A stretch of DNA of 64,000 nt from positions 1 through 64,000 of the forward strand of contig DADR01000041.1 in the NCBI GenBank assembly GCA_002495055.1. The letters run 5' to 3'. The stretch is from Methanoregula sp. UBA247. Lineage in GTDB: Archaea; Halobacteriota; Methanomicrobia; Methanomicrobiales; Methanospirillaceae. Under the pieces are notes generated by a model. The model was not told where the DNA came from. It searched no databases and worked only from the letters and a program-made list of their open reading frames with translations. Of the stretch, positions 1-8,301 are shown piece by piece; within the stretch, counting starts at the first letter, position 1; each line of letters starts with the position of its first letter. The translations under genes and the position numbers were made by a program.

Positions 1-439
1 TGGAGGAGACTGAGTACCGGTAAAAATACTTCGTACCCCCCCCGCGTAACACGTACAGGTAATTGAGATTATTATCTGCCACCGCCCCTCCGGTACTAAC
101 GCTACCGGGTGTATTCCTAAGAGGATTCCACGTATTGTTAGAAACATTATACTGGTGAAATGCAGTAGTTGCTCCTCCTATTATCGCATACATTATCGGA
201 GATGTATTTCTCCCGGCCAGTTTCACTCCACCAGGGTTTGATATCGTGTCAACGTTGACCGGAACACCAACCAAAAAGTCAGCCTGGGTGGTCTGGGTCC
301 AGAAAGTGGATTGCCACGTGGAAATAAGATGCGACCCAGTAACCTGTTTAGAGGTGAAATACGCATGGGTTGTGCCAATGGTACAAAGAGAAATTACCAC
401 AAGAGTTAAGATGACAATACCGACACCTATGGTTTTCAT
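1..439 (-). CDS. Secreted protein with SipW-type signal peptide and kelch-like repeat (3' end missing)
   Basis: The reading frame starts at an ATG (439-437) and runs off the window start, so only 146 codons are seen. The N-terminus is a signal peptide whose hydrophobic stretch ends in THAYFTS, the TxAYF[ST] pattern known from SipW-dependent TasA/CalY-type precursors. From about residue 85 there is a pattern (AFHQYNVSNNTW, then YLYVLRGG and YFYRY) resembling kelch beta-propeller blades, so an extracellular adhesin-like propeller is likely. It lies 22 bp downstream of the signal peptidase gene on the same strand and is probably its substrate. A run of eight G in the coding strand (near 35-43) could be slippage-prone. 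The start and signal peptide are clear; the kelch call is moderate. Confidence 0.7.
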   Translation of the reverse strand, partial: MKTIGVGIVILTLVVISLCTIGTTHAYFTSKQVTGSHLISTWQSTFWTQTTQADFLVGVPVNVDTISNPGGVKLAGRNTSPIMYAIIGGATTAFHQYNVSNNTWNPLRNTPGSVSTGGAVADNNLNYLYVLRGGGTKYFYRYSVSS

Positions 440-461
440 GGTTTAATAGCTCTTTCCTCGG

Positions 462-992
462 TTATTCCATTTCTTTCCAGAGGTCAAGCACCTCGCGTCC
501 AATGAGAAACACTGCAGGAATCAGGAAGAACAGGATAAATCCAGGTGGTGTTTTGATGAACTGGGTGAAGAGACCAAGATACGGGATAGTGAATGCAACC
601 ACACCAACGATCTGACCAGGTGTGACAGGGTTGATATCAGAATTGCTGTTTGCATCTCCACGGGTGATGAACTGGAGTATGGGCTTGGATTCAACGTCAG
701 CCACCCGATGTGTCGTCAGGCTCTTCTTATCGAGAGAAGAATACATAATAATATCTCCTTTTCGGATGGTATCAGGAATAACAGGGCGGATAATAACTAC
801 ACTGCCTGTCTGGATGGCAGGTTCCATACTTCCTGAAATGACCACCTCAACCCTCCAGCCAAAAAAGGGGGAAATTATCGTGAATAATGATCCGGAAATA
901 ATTAAAATCAGGAGAAGAATTGCAGCTACTCTTCCTGCTCTTTTTAATTGATGTTTACCTGAGTTCAGGTTTGGGGTATCCATCTCCTTCAA
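462..992 (-). CDS. Signal peptidase I, archaeal/ER (SipW-like) type
   Basis: Membrane-bound serine protease that removes signal peptides outside the cytoplasmic membrane. 176 residues. An N-terminal membrane segment (about 22-45) is followed by the SGSMEP box with the catalytic Ser55, then TTHRV with His95 in place of the bacterial Lys (the Ser-His form found in ER, archaeal and SipW peptidases), then RGDAN at 111-115. A second hydrophobic stretch lies at about 148-167. The first codon is TTG; an in-frame ATG three codons later (983) is the alternative. It sits between two genes whose products carry TxAYF-type signal peptides (51 bp after one, 22 bp before the other), which points to a dedicated SipW-like role. 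Peptidase identity is secure; the dedicated-substrate role is inference. Confidence 0.9.
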   Translation of the reverse strand: MKEMDTPNLNSGKHQLKRAGRVAAILLLILIISGSLFTIISPFFGWRVEVVISGSMEPAIQTGSVVIIRPVIPDTIRKGDIIMYSSLDKKSLTTHRVADVESKPILQFITRGDANSNSDINPVTPGQIVGVVAFTIPYLGLFTQFIKTPPGFILFFLIPAVFLIGREVLDLWKEME

Positions 993-1043
993 CCACGTCC
1001 CCTAAAATGTTTGTGTACAGTAAAATTACCTGCACAATCCAGT

Positions 1044-1721
1044 TTATCTTCCGTGTCGGGGGAGTTCTGGTGAGGGAGCTGCCGGTTGCGGCGTACCCTG
1101 GCTCTGTTGGGCATAAAATACAACATTGAATGTCATATTATCCGACTGCGCCCAGTTAGTGACATTTCTGTCCATCATGTAACTCTGGTTAATCTGCCAT
1201 GTTGCCCCGGAGGGGATGTTACCGAGGTAAATCCACTGATCTTTTATCGCAGTGGTTTGCAGTGCCCCGGTTAAATTATGCGTCCCCGTGCTAATGGTGA
1301 AGCCGTCAGTGTCCCTGATAAGTGGCTGAAGACCCGAACCGGTGTTATTATACAGATCATAGCGGATTACACCATCGATATCAAAAGCAGTAGGTTCTAA
1401 AATCTCCGCAGAGGTATTGGATCCATTGTTCGTGACAACATTAATGGTATTCAGCCAGAGATCTGCCTGGTTCTCTCCGGTATTCTGTACGGTAACGTTA
1501 CCCCAACGCCTTAATCCAGGTTTCACATCTGCAAGAGTTGCGTTGAAGGTCCCGGACCAGGGATCCTCACCATTGACGTTAATTGTAATACTTCCCGTGC
1601 TGAGCAGATTAGGGCCACTCGTTTGTGTTGAACTGAAATATGCCATGGTCCCGACACCGGTCAGGAGAGCGGTCAGCGCAATCAACAAAATGCTGATTAA
1701 GAGAACTTTTTTTGTACTCAT
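1044..1721 (-). CDS. TasA/CalY-like secreted protein with SipW-type signal peptide
   Basis: 225 residues from the ATG at 1721 (MSTKKVLL). An in-frame GTG at 1745 would add eight lysine-rich residues, but a hydrophobic signal peptide follows directly after the ATG, so the shorter start is preferred. The signal sequence ends in TMAYFSSTQTSG, the TxAYF[SD] motif of TasA/CalY (camelysin) family precursors. The mature part is rich in Asn/Thr and beta-strand patterns, with GSITINVNG and a W-G-NVTVQNTGE segment typical of that fold. In bacteria such proteins form matrix fibres, and the bundling pili of some archaea share the fold. It is the first gene of a three-gene minus-strand cluster with the signal peptidase. 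The family call rests on motif reading only. Confidence 0.72.
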   Translation of the reverse strand: MSTKKVLLISILLIALTALLTGVGTMAYFSSTQTSGPNLLSTGSITINVNGEDPWSGTFNATLADVKPGLRRWGNVTVQNTGENQADLWLNTINVVTNNGSNTSAEILEPTAFDIDGVIRYDLYNNTGSGLQPLIRDTDGFTISTGTHNLTGALQTTAIKDQWIYLGNIPSGATWQINQSYMMDRNVTNWAQSDNMTFNVVFYAQQSQGTPQPAAPSPELPRHGR

Positions 1722-1804
1722 TTCTTTTTTTTTCAGTTTAATCACCCTGCTTTTGTAAAATTTATGATAGGGAATCGAACACTTTTTCCTGAAAAAGGAT
1801 AATT

Positions 1805-1834
1805 ACCACTTTGTGGTTACGTTATATAAATTTT
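1805..1834 (-). promoter_or_regulatory. Promoter of the TasA-like/SipW cluster with a palindrome at the expected start site
   Basis: On the minus strand an excellent archaeal TATA box (AAAATTTATATA, 1834-1823) lies about 100 bp upstream of the ATG at 1721. About 10-20 bp after it is the inverted repeat ACCAC-TTT-GTGGT (1805-1817), close to where transcription should start. The palindrome is a candidate operator. The leader would be about 70-80 nt. Confidence 0.5.
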
Positions 1835-2061
1835 TTGTTCACCTGACGATAGCTCAAAATGCTTCAATACCTTGAATTTTTTTAACCTGAGACCTGGCCC
1901 AAATAATACTGTCGAATCTGCTCTCTCATGTTGTACTAGAGGCAGTGACTGAATGAACAAACCAGAGAATAGTAAAGTAAAAAATAGTACATTAAATATT
2001 TTTTGTAGTATGAATTACCATAAGATGACGTGGCCATTAATTGCTGGCATTGATTTGACCC
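1835..2061. other. Non-coding AT-rich spacer
   Basis: Together with the promoter it makes a gap of about 340 bp between the TasA-like gene and the radC stop. It is AT-rich, with no open frame of note, no tRNA and no clear repeat. Confidence 0.6.
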
Positions 2062-2727
2062 TCAGAGCAAACCCCGTTCCCGCAAGCTGAGATGCCCTTT
2101 TTTCGAAACGATGATGTGGTCAATCAGCTGTATGCCAATAAGCGCTCCGGCGTCCCGGAGTTGGGTAGTGATGGCAATGTCCTGGCTGCTTGGCTCAAGA
2201 GATCCTGAAGGGTGATTATGGACGCAGATGATAGATGCCGCTCTGTCCGTAATTGCATCGACAAACACCTCCCGGGGGTGGACAAGACTATGATTAAGGA
2301 GACCCAGTGTTATCGTCCTGATGCCAAGCACCTCTCCTGCACCATTCAGGGTAATACAGACGAAATGTTCCTGTCGTTTGTCTTTTAAATATGCAACATG
2401 AGGAAGGATATCTTCGGGTTTTGTGACGGTGGTATCCTGACCTCCTGTTGGGAAATACCTCCGGGATAGTTCAAAGCATGCTGTGATCTGGGATGCTTTT
2501 ACCGGCCCGAGTCCTTCAATTTCCTCGAGATCTTCATACCGGATCTTCTGTCTGTGCTTCTGGATGAGACCGCAGATCTCTTTTGCAAGCGTCCTGACAT
2601 CCTTGTTTTTTGTTCCCCGCCCAATGATCGCCTCAATGAGTTCGGTGTCAGACAGTGCAGAAACGCCTCTTCTGACAATCTTTTCACGTGGTCTGTCCCG
2701 GACGGGAACATCTTTCATCTTTTTCAT
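2062..2727 (-). CDS. radC: RadC-family JAB-domain protein
   Basis: 221 residues, the normal RadC length. N-terminal helix-hairpin-helix-like region (about 25-90, with EGLGPVKASQ), then a JAB/MPN metalloprotease-like domain with HNHPSG (His170, His172) and the downstream Asp183, plus Glu120. The complete JAMM metal set is therefore present. RadC proteins are linked to DNA repair or to mobile-element biology, but their biochemical role is unsettled. A TATA-like AAATTTATTAAAA lies about 30 bp upstream. The first codon is ATG (2727), with a second in-frame ATG three codons later. It stands alone between two surface-protein genes. Confidence 0.93.
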   Translation of the reverse strand: MKKMKDVPVRDRPREKIVRRGVSALSDTELIEAIIGRGTKNKDVRTLAKEICGLIQKHRQKIRYEDLEEIEGLGPVKASQITACFELSRRYFPTGGQDTTVTKPEDILPHVAYLKDKRQEHFVCITLNGAGEVLGIRTITLGLLNHSLVHPREVFVDAITDRAASIICVHNHPSGSLEPSSQDIAITTQLRDAGALIGIQLIDHIIVSKKGHLSLRERGLL

Positions 2728-2936
2728 AGTGGTATTCTCGAAAGTAATGATTATTTTAATAAATTTTTCCTCGAAGAACTCCGATTTAGGGAAAAATTGG
2801 TTTCTGAAGAACCTACATAGCCCCTAATCATAATACGAGTCAGGATTATGCACGTGTCTTATCCAGATGATTCACCGAAATGGTTCCCGATAAAATATTA
2901 TTGTAAAAACCCAAGGTGGGAATAATGATTAAAATT

Positions 2937-5900
2937 TTAATCGGGCCAGTCCTGTAAAATGCTCCAAAGATTTTGCTTTTTCTGATGGAAAAACAGGATT
3001 CCAGGACTATTCTCCGGATGCTGTTCGGAATACTCCAACGGGGGAGCTTCAAGTTTAATGAATACTTTTCCCTTCCCCCCCACGGACTTAATATCAGTTT
3101 CGGCCGATGCACCAGCAGTATCGTAGGAGGTTGCATCTACTTTTATTTTGTATCCTCCCGGGGGGAGTTTTGTCACATCGAGCATTGCATAATCTGTGTA
3201 GTGTGTGGTGACATAAAGTTCCGGCGGATGGGGATATGTGTGAGTTATGGTATCGAACAGGACCCATGGCCCATTGTCAATCTGATAAGAGACCCGTTCG
3301 GTGAGTGTTTGATTTCCCGTGTAGGTAGAATTCCACGCGACCGGCAGGAAAGCCTTGATCTCTCCGGGCTCAGTTACCCTCAGGTTTTCGATGGTTATGC
3401 TTCTGGTCCCGATCTCTGTAACATTAAGTTCGGGCACTACGGTGATGAATATCTGGGGAAGGATCATGGCATTTGTCAACCCATTGAAAATAACCGTTGA
3501 ATTCTTGCCAAATACATCAATGATGCCACTTTTTTTAACTTTGAGCTGGAATGTCGCATTCCACTGCTGTTTGATTTTTAAGGTTCCGACACTGAAGTCC
3601 AGTTTATTATCGGCAGCCCAATCAGCGGACTGGTTGGTGACGTTTGTTTTTCCATCCTGCCAACCGATCTTTGTCGAAGCAGTTGGATTATAGATATAAT
3701 CATATACCTCACTACCCGGTGTTGTTACACCAGTGACATTAATATTTTCAAAGTCCACCTTCAGGGCGGTGTTTACACCGGCTTCCTCCCTGATCTCTCC
3801 GAAAATAACGTCGAAATAATGGCGCATCTCGTTTGCGTCGGGCACAAAGTAGTAACGACCCGGTGATACCATTCCGTTTATTGTCTGGTTATCAATCTGG
3901 CCATATGAAGGATATCCGAGAACAAATATCTCAATCCCCTGGGATTTTGCGATGTCTGCGGCCCTCCAGGTAGCAATTTTGGCAGAATCACTCTCATCAA
4001 AGCACCCGAGATTTGCACGAGGATACCAGTCTGAAGGCCAGTAGGAGTCGGTTGCGCCAGGGGATGTAGGAGCTACCATGGTGATACCATCCCCCATAAT
4101 AATCATCGCTTTAATGTGCCCGTTATCTTTGACTTTATCGAATTGCTTTATGGCCATATTGATCCCGGCAGCGTAATTGGTTCCGCCAAAATCCCTGAAA
4201 TTCAGGACTTTATTCTTGAGTAGAGCCTTGTTTGCTGCAGAATTGGCTTCAATGAAATCCATCTCGAGCTTGGCATCCGAACTGGGGTTAAAATAATTAT
4301 AGGCTGTACCCGGGCAAATGGTTGCATTGGGCATGGATCGGCTGGGTGTATTCCATTTGGCAGGATCCCACAGGCATTTGTCCATCGGGGCTCCTGCATA
4401 TGGCTGGAAGTGTGGCAGATTATCGATTTTCTGCTGGTTCCACAGGGCAAGGGCATTGGCAGAGGCGAACGGCCCTGGTCCACCTAGTCCTGAACCTGAC
4501 ATATACGTGGGATTATTTCCGATGGAAACTAACGATATGAAGACCCCGGATTCTGCACTTTCAATGAAAGCTATCTCTCCCACTTTTGTCTGGGTCAGTC
4601 GTTCAGCTCCCCCCACTCCTCCTGCAAGATTTGTTACGATAACAACATCTGCAGGTCTTGGTCCGAGCGCCCACCCATCTCCTTTCAATGCGATTGAAAT
4701 GTTTATCGTCTGGTTTATCCCGAGGGTATACGGGTTCACACTGGTTGTCACACTTATGTAAGGATAATTCTTCCAGGTGACAGGAACGGTTTTTATCGTC
4801 CCGTTCCATGTTGCAATCACATTACAGTGTCCCGTTGCCGTTGCATTGTAACCGGGATTTCCCCATGTAGTGAAATTACCGGGATTGAATTTTACCCTGG
4901 CATTTCCATAAACATCGGTAAGGGCACTCGTGGTCAACAGGAAAGGATTTTCTGTCACGTTATACGGTGCATCATAGGTAATATTTGCAATAGCGAAGGA
5001 TACATATTCCCCTTCAACTGCATTTCCCGCGTGATCCGCAACTGTTGCGATAATATCTGACGTTACGTTTGAGGGCGGGACATCACGACTTGCCATAGTA
5101 TCAGGGCTTGCCGTCAGTGCAATGATCTCCGCACCGGTATTCATAAACTCCACGACCTGGTTTAAAGTGACCGTGTTATTAGCAATGGTTGTTGCTGTGA
5201 TATTTATCACACCAATTGACGATCGTGGCCCATACTGGACCAATATCTCCCCCTGATTGTTTGATTGGACCTGTCTCTCCTCTCCAAGGACAGAGGTATT
5301 TATCCATATCCATTTCTCCTTTGCCGGATTCCCGTATTGGTCAATCAGGGTGTATAATATGGTGAAATACTGTACCCCATCTGCGGGAAGGGTCGGAGGA
5401 GATCCCGATGGTGAATAAACCTGGTACATCGAAAACGGAATTCCAGTGTTGTCGGCAGTGATCCATTCGAGTTTATCCGGTATGCTTCCAAACGTATCCA
5501 TCAAAATGTTATTGGGACCCGTTTTCGTGGTTAATTTTACCCTGACCGAAAGATTTCCGTTTGGATCGAGAGCTCGGGAAATATCATGTCCGCTTCCAAC
5601 AAAGTTGCAGTCATCCGGCGCAGGACCGTGAACATGGAGGCTTATCATGTGATCACCTCTCCGGTTATCGATGCGGTTTCCCCAATAGTCGGTAATTGAT
5701 ATATTAAAGGGAACTTCAGTTGCAACTGTCCCGGAAAGCGGATAGCTGAAATAGGGATAATAAGGGCTGTCGTGATCGATATTTACCTGAAGATATCGTA
5801 CTACGGTATATCCGTCAGAAATAATCAGGGCTGTAATATTGACGACTCCGCTCGTTCTGTTCACATAAAAAGTGCTTTTAGCTTCACCCAAATTATCCGT

Positions 5901-6146
5901 GGTGTTTGTTGAAGGGCTGACAGAACCATATATCGTATTATTAACCGCGAGCTGCACGAGTGCATTCTTTACTGCACCGGAACTCGCATTTATCGCTGTG
6001 ACGGTAATTCTGGTTTGATCAACACCGTTCGCGGTAACCCACGAATCAGTGCTGGTAATGGTTGAAGCATCCGGGAGGAGTGCTGTAACTGTTCCAACAA
6101 GAAACAATAAATTAATGATAATAAAAATGCCTGCTTTTACTCTCAA
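2937..6146 (-). CDS. Large secreted surface protein with Ig-like repeats and a VWA-like domain
   Basis: About 1,069 residues from a TTG at 6146. A longer frame begins at an ATG at 6194, but the TTG gives a classic Sec signal peptide (Arg/Lys then GIFIIINLLFLVGTVTALL), is preceded by AGGGATATAA, and leaves a TATA-like TTTATTTATAAG upstream of the gene. After the signal come at least two bacterial Ig-like (Big_1/invasin-like) units (about 25-125 and 230-330) and another near 345-455. A von Willebrand A-like domain follows from about 495, ending near 760. The VWA metal site is degenerate: after PADVVIV the DxSxS position reads TNLAGG. Many NxT/NxS sequons suggest glycosylation. The C-terminus has no obvious membrane anchor. 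Probable cell-surface or secreted adhesin; the ligand is unknown. Confidence 0.82.
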   Translation of the reverse strand: MRVKAGIFIIINLLFLVGTVTALLPDASTITSTDSWVTANGVDQTRITVTAINASSGAVKNALVQLAVNNTIYGSVSPSTNTTDNLGEAKSTFYVNRTSGVVNITALIISDGYTVVRYLQVNIDHDSPYYPYFSYPLSGTVATEVPFNISITDYWGNRIDNRRGDHMISLHVHGPAPDDCNFVGSGHDISRALDPNGNLSVRVKLTTKTGPNNILMDTFGSIPDKLEWITADNTGIPFSMYQVYSPSGSPPTLPADGVQYFTILYTLIDQYGNPAKEKWIWINTSVLGEERQVQSNNQGEILVQYGPRSSIGVINITATTIANNTVTLNQVVEFMNTGAEIIALTASPDTMASRDVPPSNVTSDIIATVADHAGNAVEGEYVSFAIANITYDAPYNVTENPFLLTTSALTDVYGNARVKFNPGNFTTWGNPGYNATATGHCNVIATWNGTIKTVPVTWKNYPYISVTTSVNPYTLGINQTINISIALKGDGWALGPRPADVVIVTNLAGGVGGAERLTQTKVGEIAFIESAESGVFISLVSIGNNPTYMSGSGLGGPGPFASANALALWNQQKIDNLPHFQPYAGAPMDKCLWDPAKWNTPSRSMPNATICPGTAYNYFNPSSDAKLEMDFIEANSAANKALLKNKVLNFRDFGGTNYAAGINMAIKQFDKVKDNGHIKAMIIMGDGITMVAPTSPGATDSYWPSDWYPRANLGCFDESDSAKIATWRAADIAKSQGIEIFVLGYPSYGQIDNQTINGMVSPGRYYFVPDANEMRHYFDVIFGEIREEAGVNTALKVDFENINVTGVTTPGSEVYDYIYNPTASTKIGWQDGKTNVTNQSADWAADNKLDFSVGTLKIKQQWNATFQLKVKKSGIIDVFGKNSTVIFNGLTNAMILPQIFITVVPELNVTEIGTRSITIENLRVTEPGEIKAFLPVAWNSTYTGNQTLTERVSYQIDNGPWVLFDTITHTYPHPPELYVTTHYTDYAMLDVTKLPPGGYKIKVDATSYDTAGASAETDIKSVGGKGKVFIKLEAPPLEYSEQHPENSPGILFFHQKKQNLWSILQDWPD

Positions 6147-6307
6147 ATTATATCCCTGAATGAAGTTCTTATAAATAAAAGTAAATAAACACATCTATTT
6201 AATAAAACCTCAATTTTTTGTCTGAATTTCAAAATTTCACATTTTTATAATAAAAACGTGATTGTGGCAAGACCAAAATAATTTCCCTTATTTTCTGCCC
6301 CATGACG

Positions 6308-6318
6308 AATATTTAAGT
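6308..6318 (+). promoter_or_regulatory. TATA box of the rubrerythrin gene
   Basis: GAATATTTAAG lies about 30 bp before the ATG at 6343, the spacing expected for a transcript with a very short or no leader. No Shine-Dalgarno sequence precedes the ATG, which agrees with leaderless translation. Confidence 0.4.
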
Positions 6319-6342
6319 CAGATTCTCACCATAGTTTTCCGT

Positions 6343-6846
6343 ATGTCAACGCATGAGAATACAAAGGAAGCGTTTGCCGGAGAATCTCAGGCAAACCGCA
6401 AATATCTGGCGTTCTCTGAAAAAGCTGCTGCTGAGGGGTTCAAGAGTGTTGCAACTCTCTTCAAAGCAGCTTCAGAAGCTGAAGCAATTCATGCAAAAAA
6501 ATTACTTAAAGTTCTGGTAGCAATCGATTCAACGGAAAAGAACCTTGAAGCGAGCATTGCCGGGGAGACGCATGAATTTACCCAGATGTATCCGGATTTT
6601 GTCAAGCTTGCAGAATCTGAGGGTAAAAGTGATGCCGTACTTGCGTTCACCTACGCTATGAAGGCCGAGCAGGTACATGCAAACCTTTACGCAAAAGCCC
6701 TTGCCGCAGTAAAATCCGGAAAAGATATGGGAAGGGAAAAAATTTTCCTCTGCCCTGTCTGCGGAAACATCGAGATAGCAAAACCTCCTGAAAAATGTCC
6801 GATTTGCGGTGTTTTTGGAAAACAGTTCCAGGAAATTAATCTTTAA
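6343..6846 (+). CDS. rbr: Rubrerythrin
   Basis: 167 residues. Peroxide-reducing di-iron protein of the cytoplasm, part of the oxidative-stress defence of anaerobes. Ferritin-like four-helix domain at about 1-125 with the ligand pairs E47xxH50 and E109xxH112 and further Glu residues such as E14. The C-terminal rubredoxin-like knuckle is Cys137-x2-Cys140 and Cys152-x2-Cys155. An in-frame extension upstream to 6262 is open but lacks homology-like character and spans the TATA box, so the ATG at 6343 is chosen. Monocistronic as far as can be seen. The nearby thioredoxin reductase fusion at 8302 fits a general redox neighbourhood. Confidence 0.93.
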   Translation: MSTHENTKEAFAGESQANRKYLAFSEKAAAEGFKSVATLFKAASEAEAIHAKKLLKVLVAIDSTEKNLEASIAGETHEFTQMYPDFVKLAESEGKSDAVLAFTYAMKAEQVHANLYAKALAAVKSGKDMGREKIFLCPVCGNIEIAKPPEKCPICGVFGKQFQEINL

Positions 6847-6893
6847 TCTGATTTTTCTCACTCATTTTTTTTAAAATTATTTTTCCCAATTGA

Positions 6894-8186
6894 CTATTTC
6901 TGTTTTTTATTACGACGGTGGAGCCAGACCATGACGACGATAATTGCAATAAGTGTTGCCCAGGATGCAGTATAGATTACAATGCTGGGGTAATTTAGTA
7001 TTGATTGGGGAGATATTCGCGGTGGTGGGGGTGTTATACTTTGAAACTGGACAGCTACCTTGACAGGAAACCTTTCCTTCCCGTCAAAATATCTGATATG
7101 CACGGTCGCATTTCCTGAAGGCACACTTCCCTTGACGGGAGCATTGTTCCTGTTGGGGAATGCGATCGAACGGGTAATCCTCCCATGTTCATCAGACAAT
7201 TCAACATACCAGGCATCAGGGTTTGATATTGAATAGAAGTCCCGGGCATTCACAACGAGCGTTGAGCCCGGGGGAAGAGTAACATCCCATGTTCCGTTTT
7301 CAGTCTGGTTCGCGAAGGAAAGAACCCGTAATACCACATCATTTGGGCCGAGATTCACCCAACCCGATGTTCCAGTACAGGAGGGGGACATCTGACCGGA
7401 AATTGAAAAATTCCGGAGAGGTTCTAATGACTCCTGAGAACATCGGAACCTTTCATCCATGACCTGCCCGTAGGTTAATGCAACGGGATAAATCCTTACT
7501 TCATCAAGGGCACCATGAAAATAGTATGGGCAGTTTTTATCCGTAAGATTATAGAAGCCTGCATCAGCCCCGACCAAAATATAATTGTTGTATTCATAGT
7601 GTATCGCACCCGTTGCATTTAACTGGTTTCTGAGCACACCATCGAGATATATTTTCGATGTCTGCCCGTCATATGTTCCCGTAACCTGGTGCCACTGGTA
7701 GAGCGATATACCTTCATGCTGGACCGGTATTGAAATCTCCCCGCGTTTTTCCAGATTTAAAGTCCACCAGAGATCTCTGCCATCGTCAAATCCCAACCTG
7801 TATCCTCCGTCTTCGTATGATGAGACTAAAACCTGCGGCTCAAACGATTCCAAATAAAACCATAATGAAACTGTAATAGCATTGGTGGGATGATTCTGGG
7901 AGCTGAATGGTATTTCAAGATAATTATCCATCCCATTTAAGGACAAGGCCCTTCCACAAACCCCTCTCTCAATTCGTGATGCGCCGTAAATAGTTCCCGC
8001 GTTGCCATTACCTGATACATCAAGGGCATAATTTCCACTGCCCTCGTTGAAGTTGAAATATAACACAGGGTCATGTATGGATTCGGAATTATCGGTTTGT
8101 GCTTGTGCCCCACTTGAAATGCAAAGGAGTACCAGACAAAAAAGTGCGCAGGTTTTAAGTCTCCCTGATCCAGGCATGACGGTCAT
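6894..8186 (-). CDS. Membrane-anchored LamG-like lectin-domain surface protein
   Basis: 430 residues. An N-terminal Sec signal peptide (about 10-30, ending SSGAQAQ) is followed by a concanavalin A-like LamG/jellyroll domain at about 40-240, with the usual YFNFNEGSG, DVSGNGNAGT, SLNGMDNYLEIP and ALDEVRIYPVAL blocks. A beta-rich segment follows (about 255-380). The C-terminal transmembrane helix (about 400-422) ends in a basic tail HRRNKKQK, so the protein is anchored with its domains outside the cell. LamG domains usually bind carbohydrate or protein; the actual ligand cannot be read here. It is convergent with rubrerythrin and divergent from the thioredoxin reductase fusion. An ATG four codons downstream is an alternative start. 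Confidence 0.85.
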   Translation of the reverse strand: MTVMPGSGRLKTCALFCLVLLCISSGAQAQTDNSESIHDPVLYFNFNEGSGNYALDVSGNGNAGTIYGASRIERGVCGRALSLNGMDNYLEIPFSSQNHPTNAITVSLWFYLESFEPQVLVSSYEDGGYRLGFDDGRDLWWTLNLEKRGEISIPVQHEGISLYQWHQVTGTYDGQTSKIYLDGVLRNQLNATGAIHYEYNNYILVGADAGFYNLTDKNCPYYFHGALDEVRIYPVALTYGQVMDERFRCSQESLEPLRNFSISGQMSPSCTGTSGWVNLGPNDVVLRVLSFANQTENGTWDVTLPPGSTLVVNARDFYSISNPDAWYVELSDEHGRITRSIAFPNRNNAPVKGSVPSGNATVHIRYFDGKERFPVKVAVQFQSITPPPPRISPQSILNYPSIVIYTASWATLIAIIVVMVWLHRRNKKQK

Positions 8187-8301
8187 AGTATCCAGTTAAA
8201 GGTGTATTGGGGCTCGTCCAAAAAGAAAGTTGCTATGATTAAGTTGAATCATTACCATTTTCTATGTCAATAAATTTATAAGACACCACACCATTTTCGA
8301 A

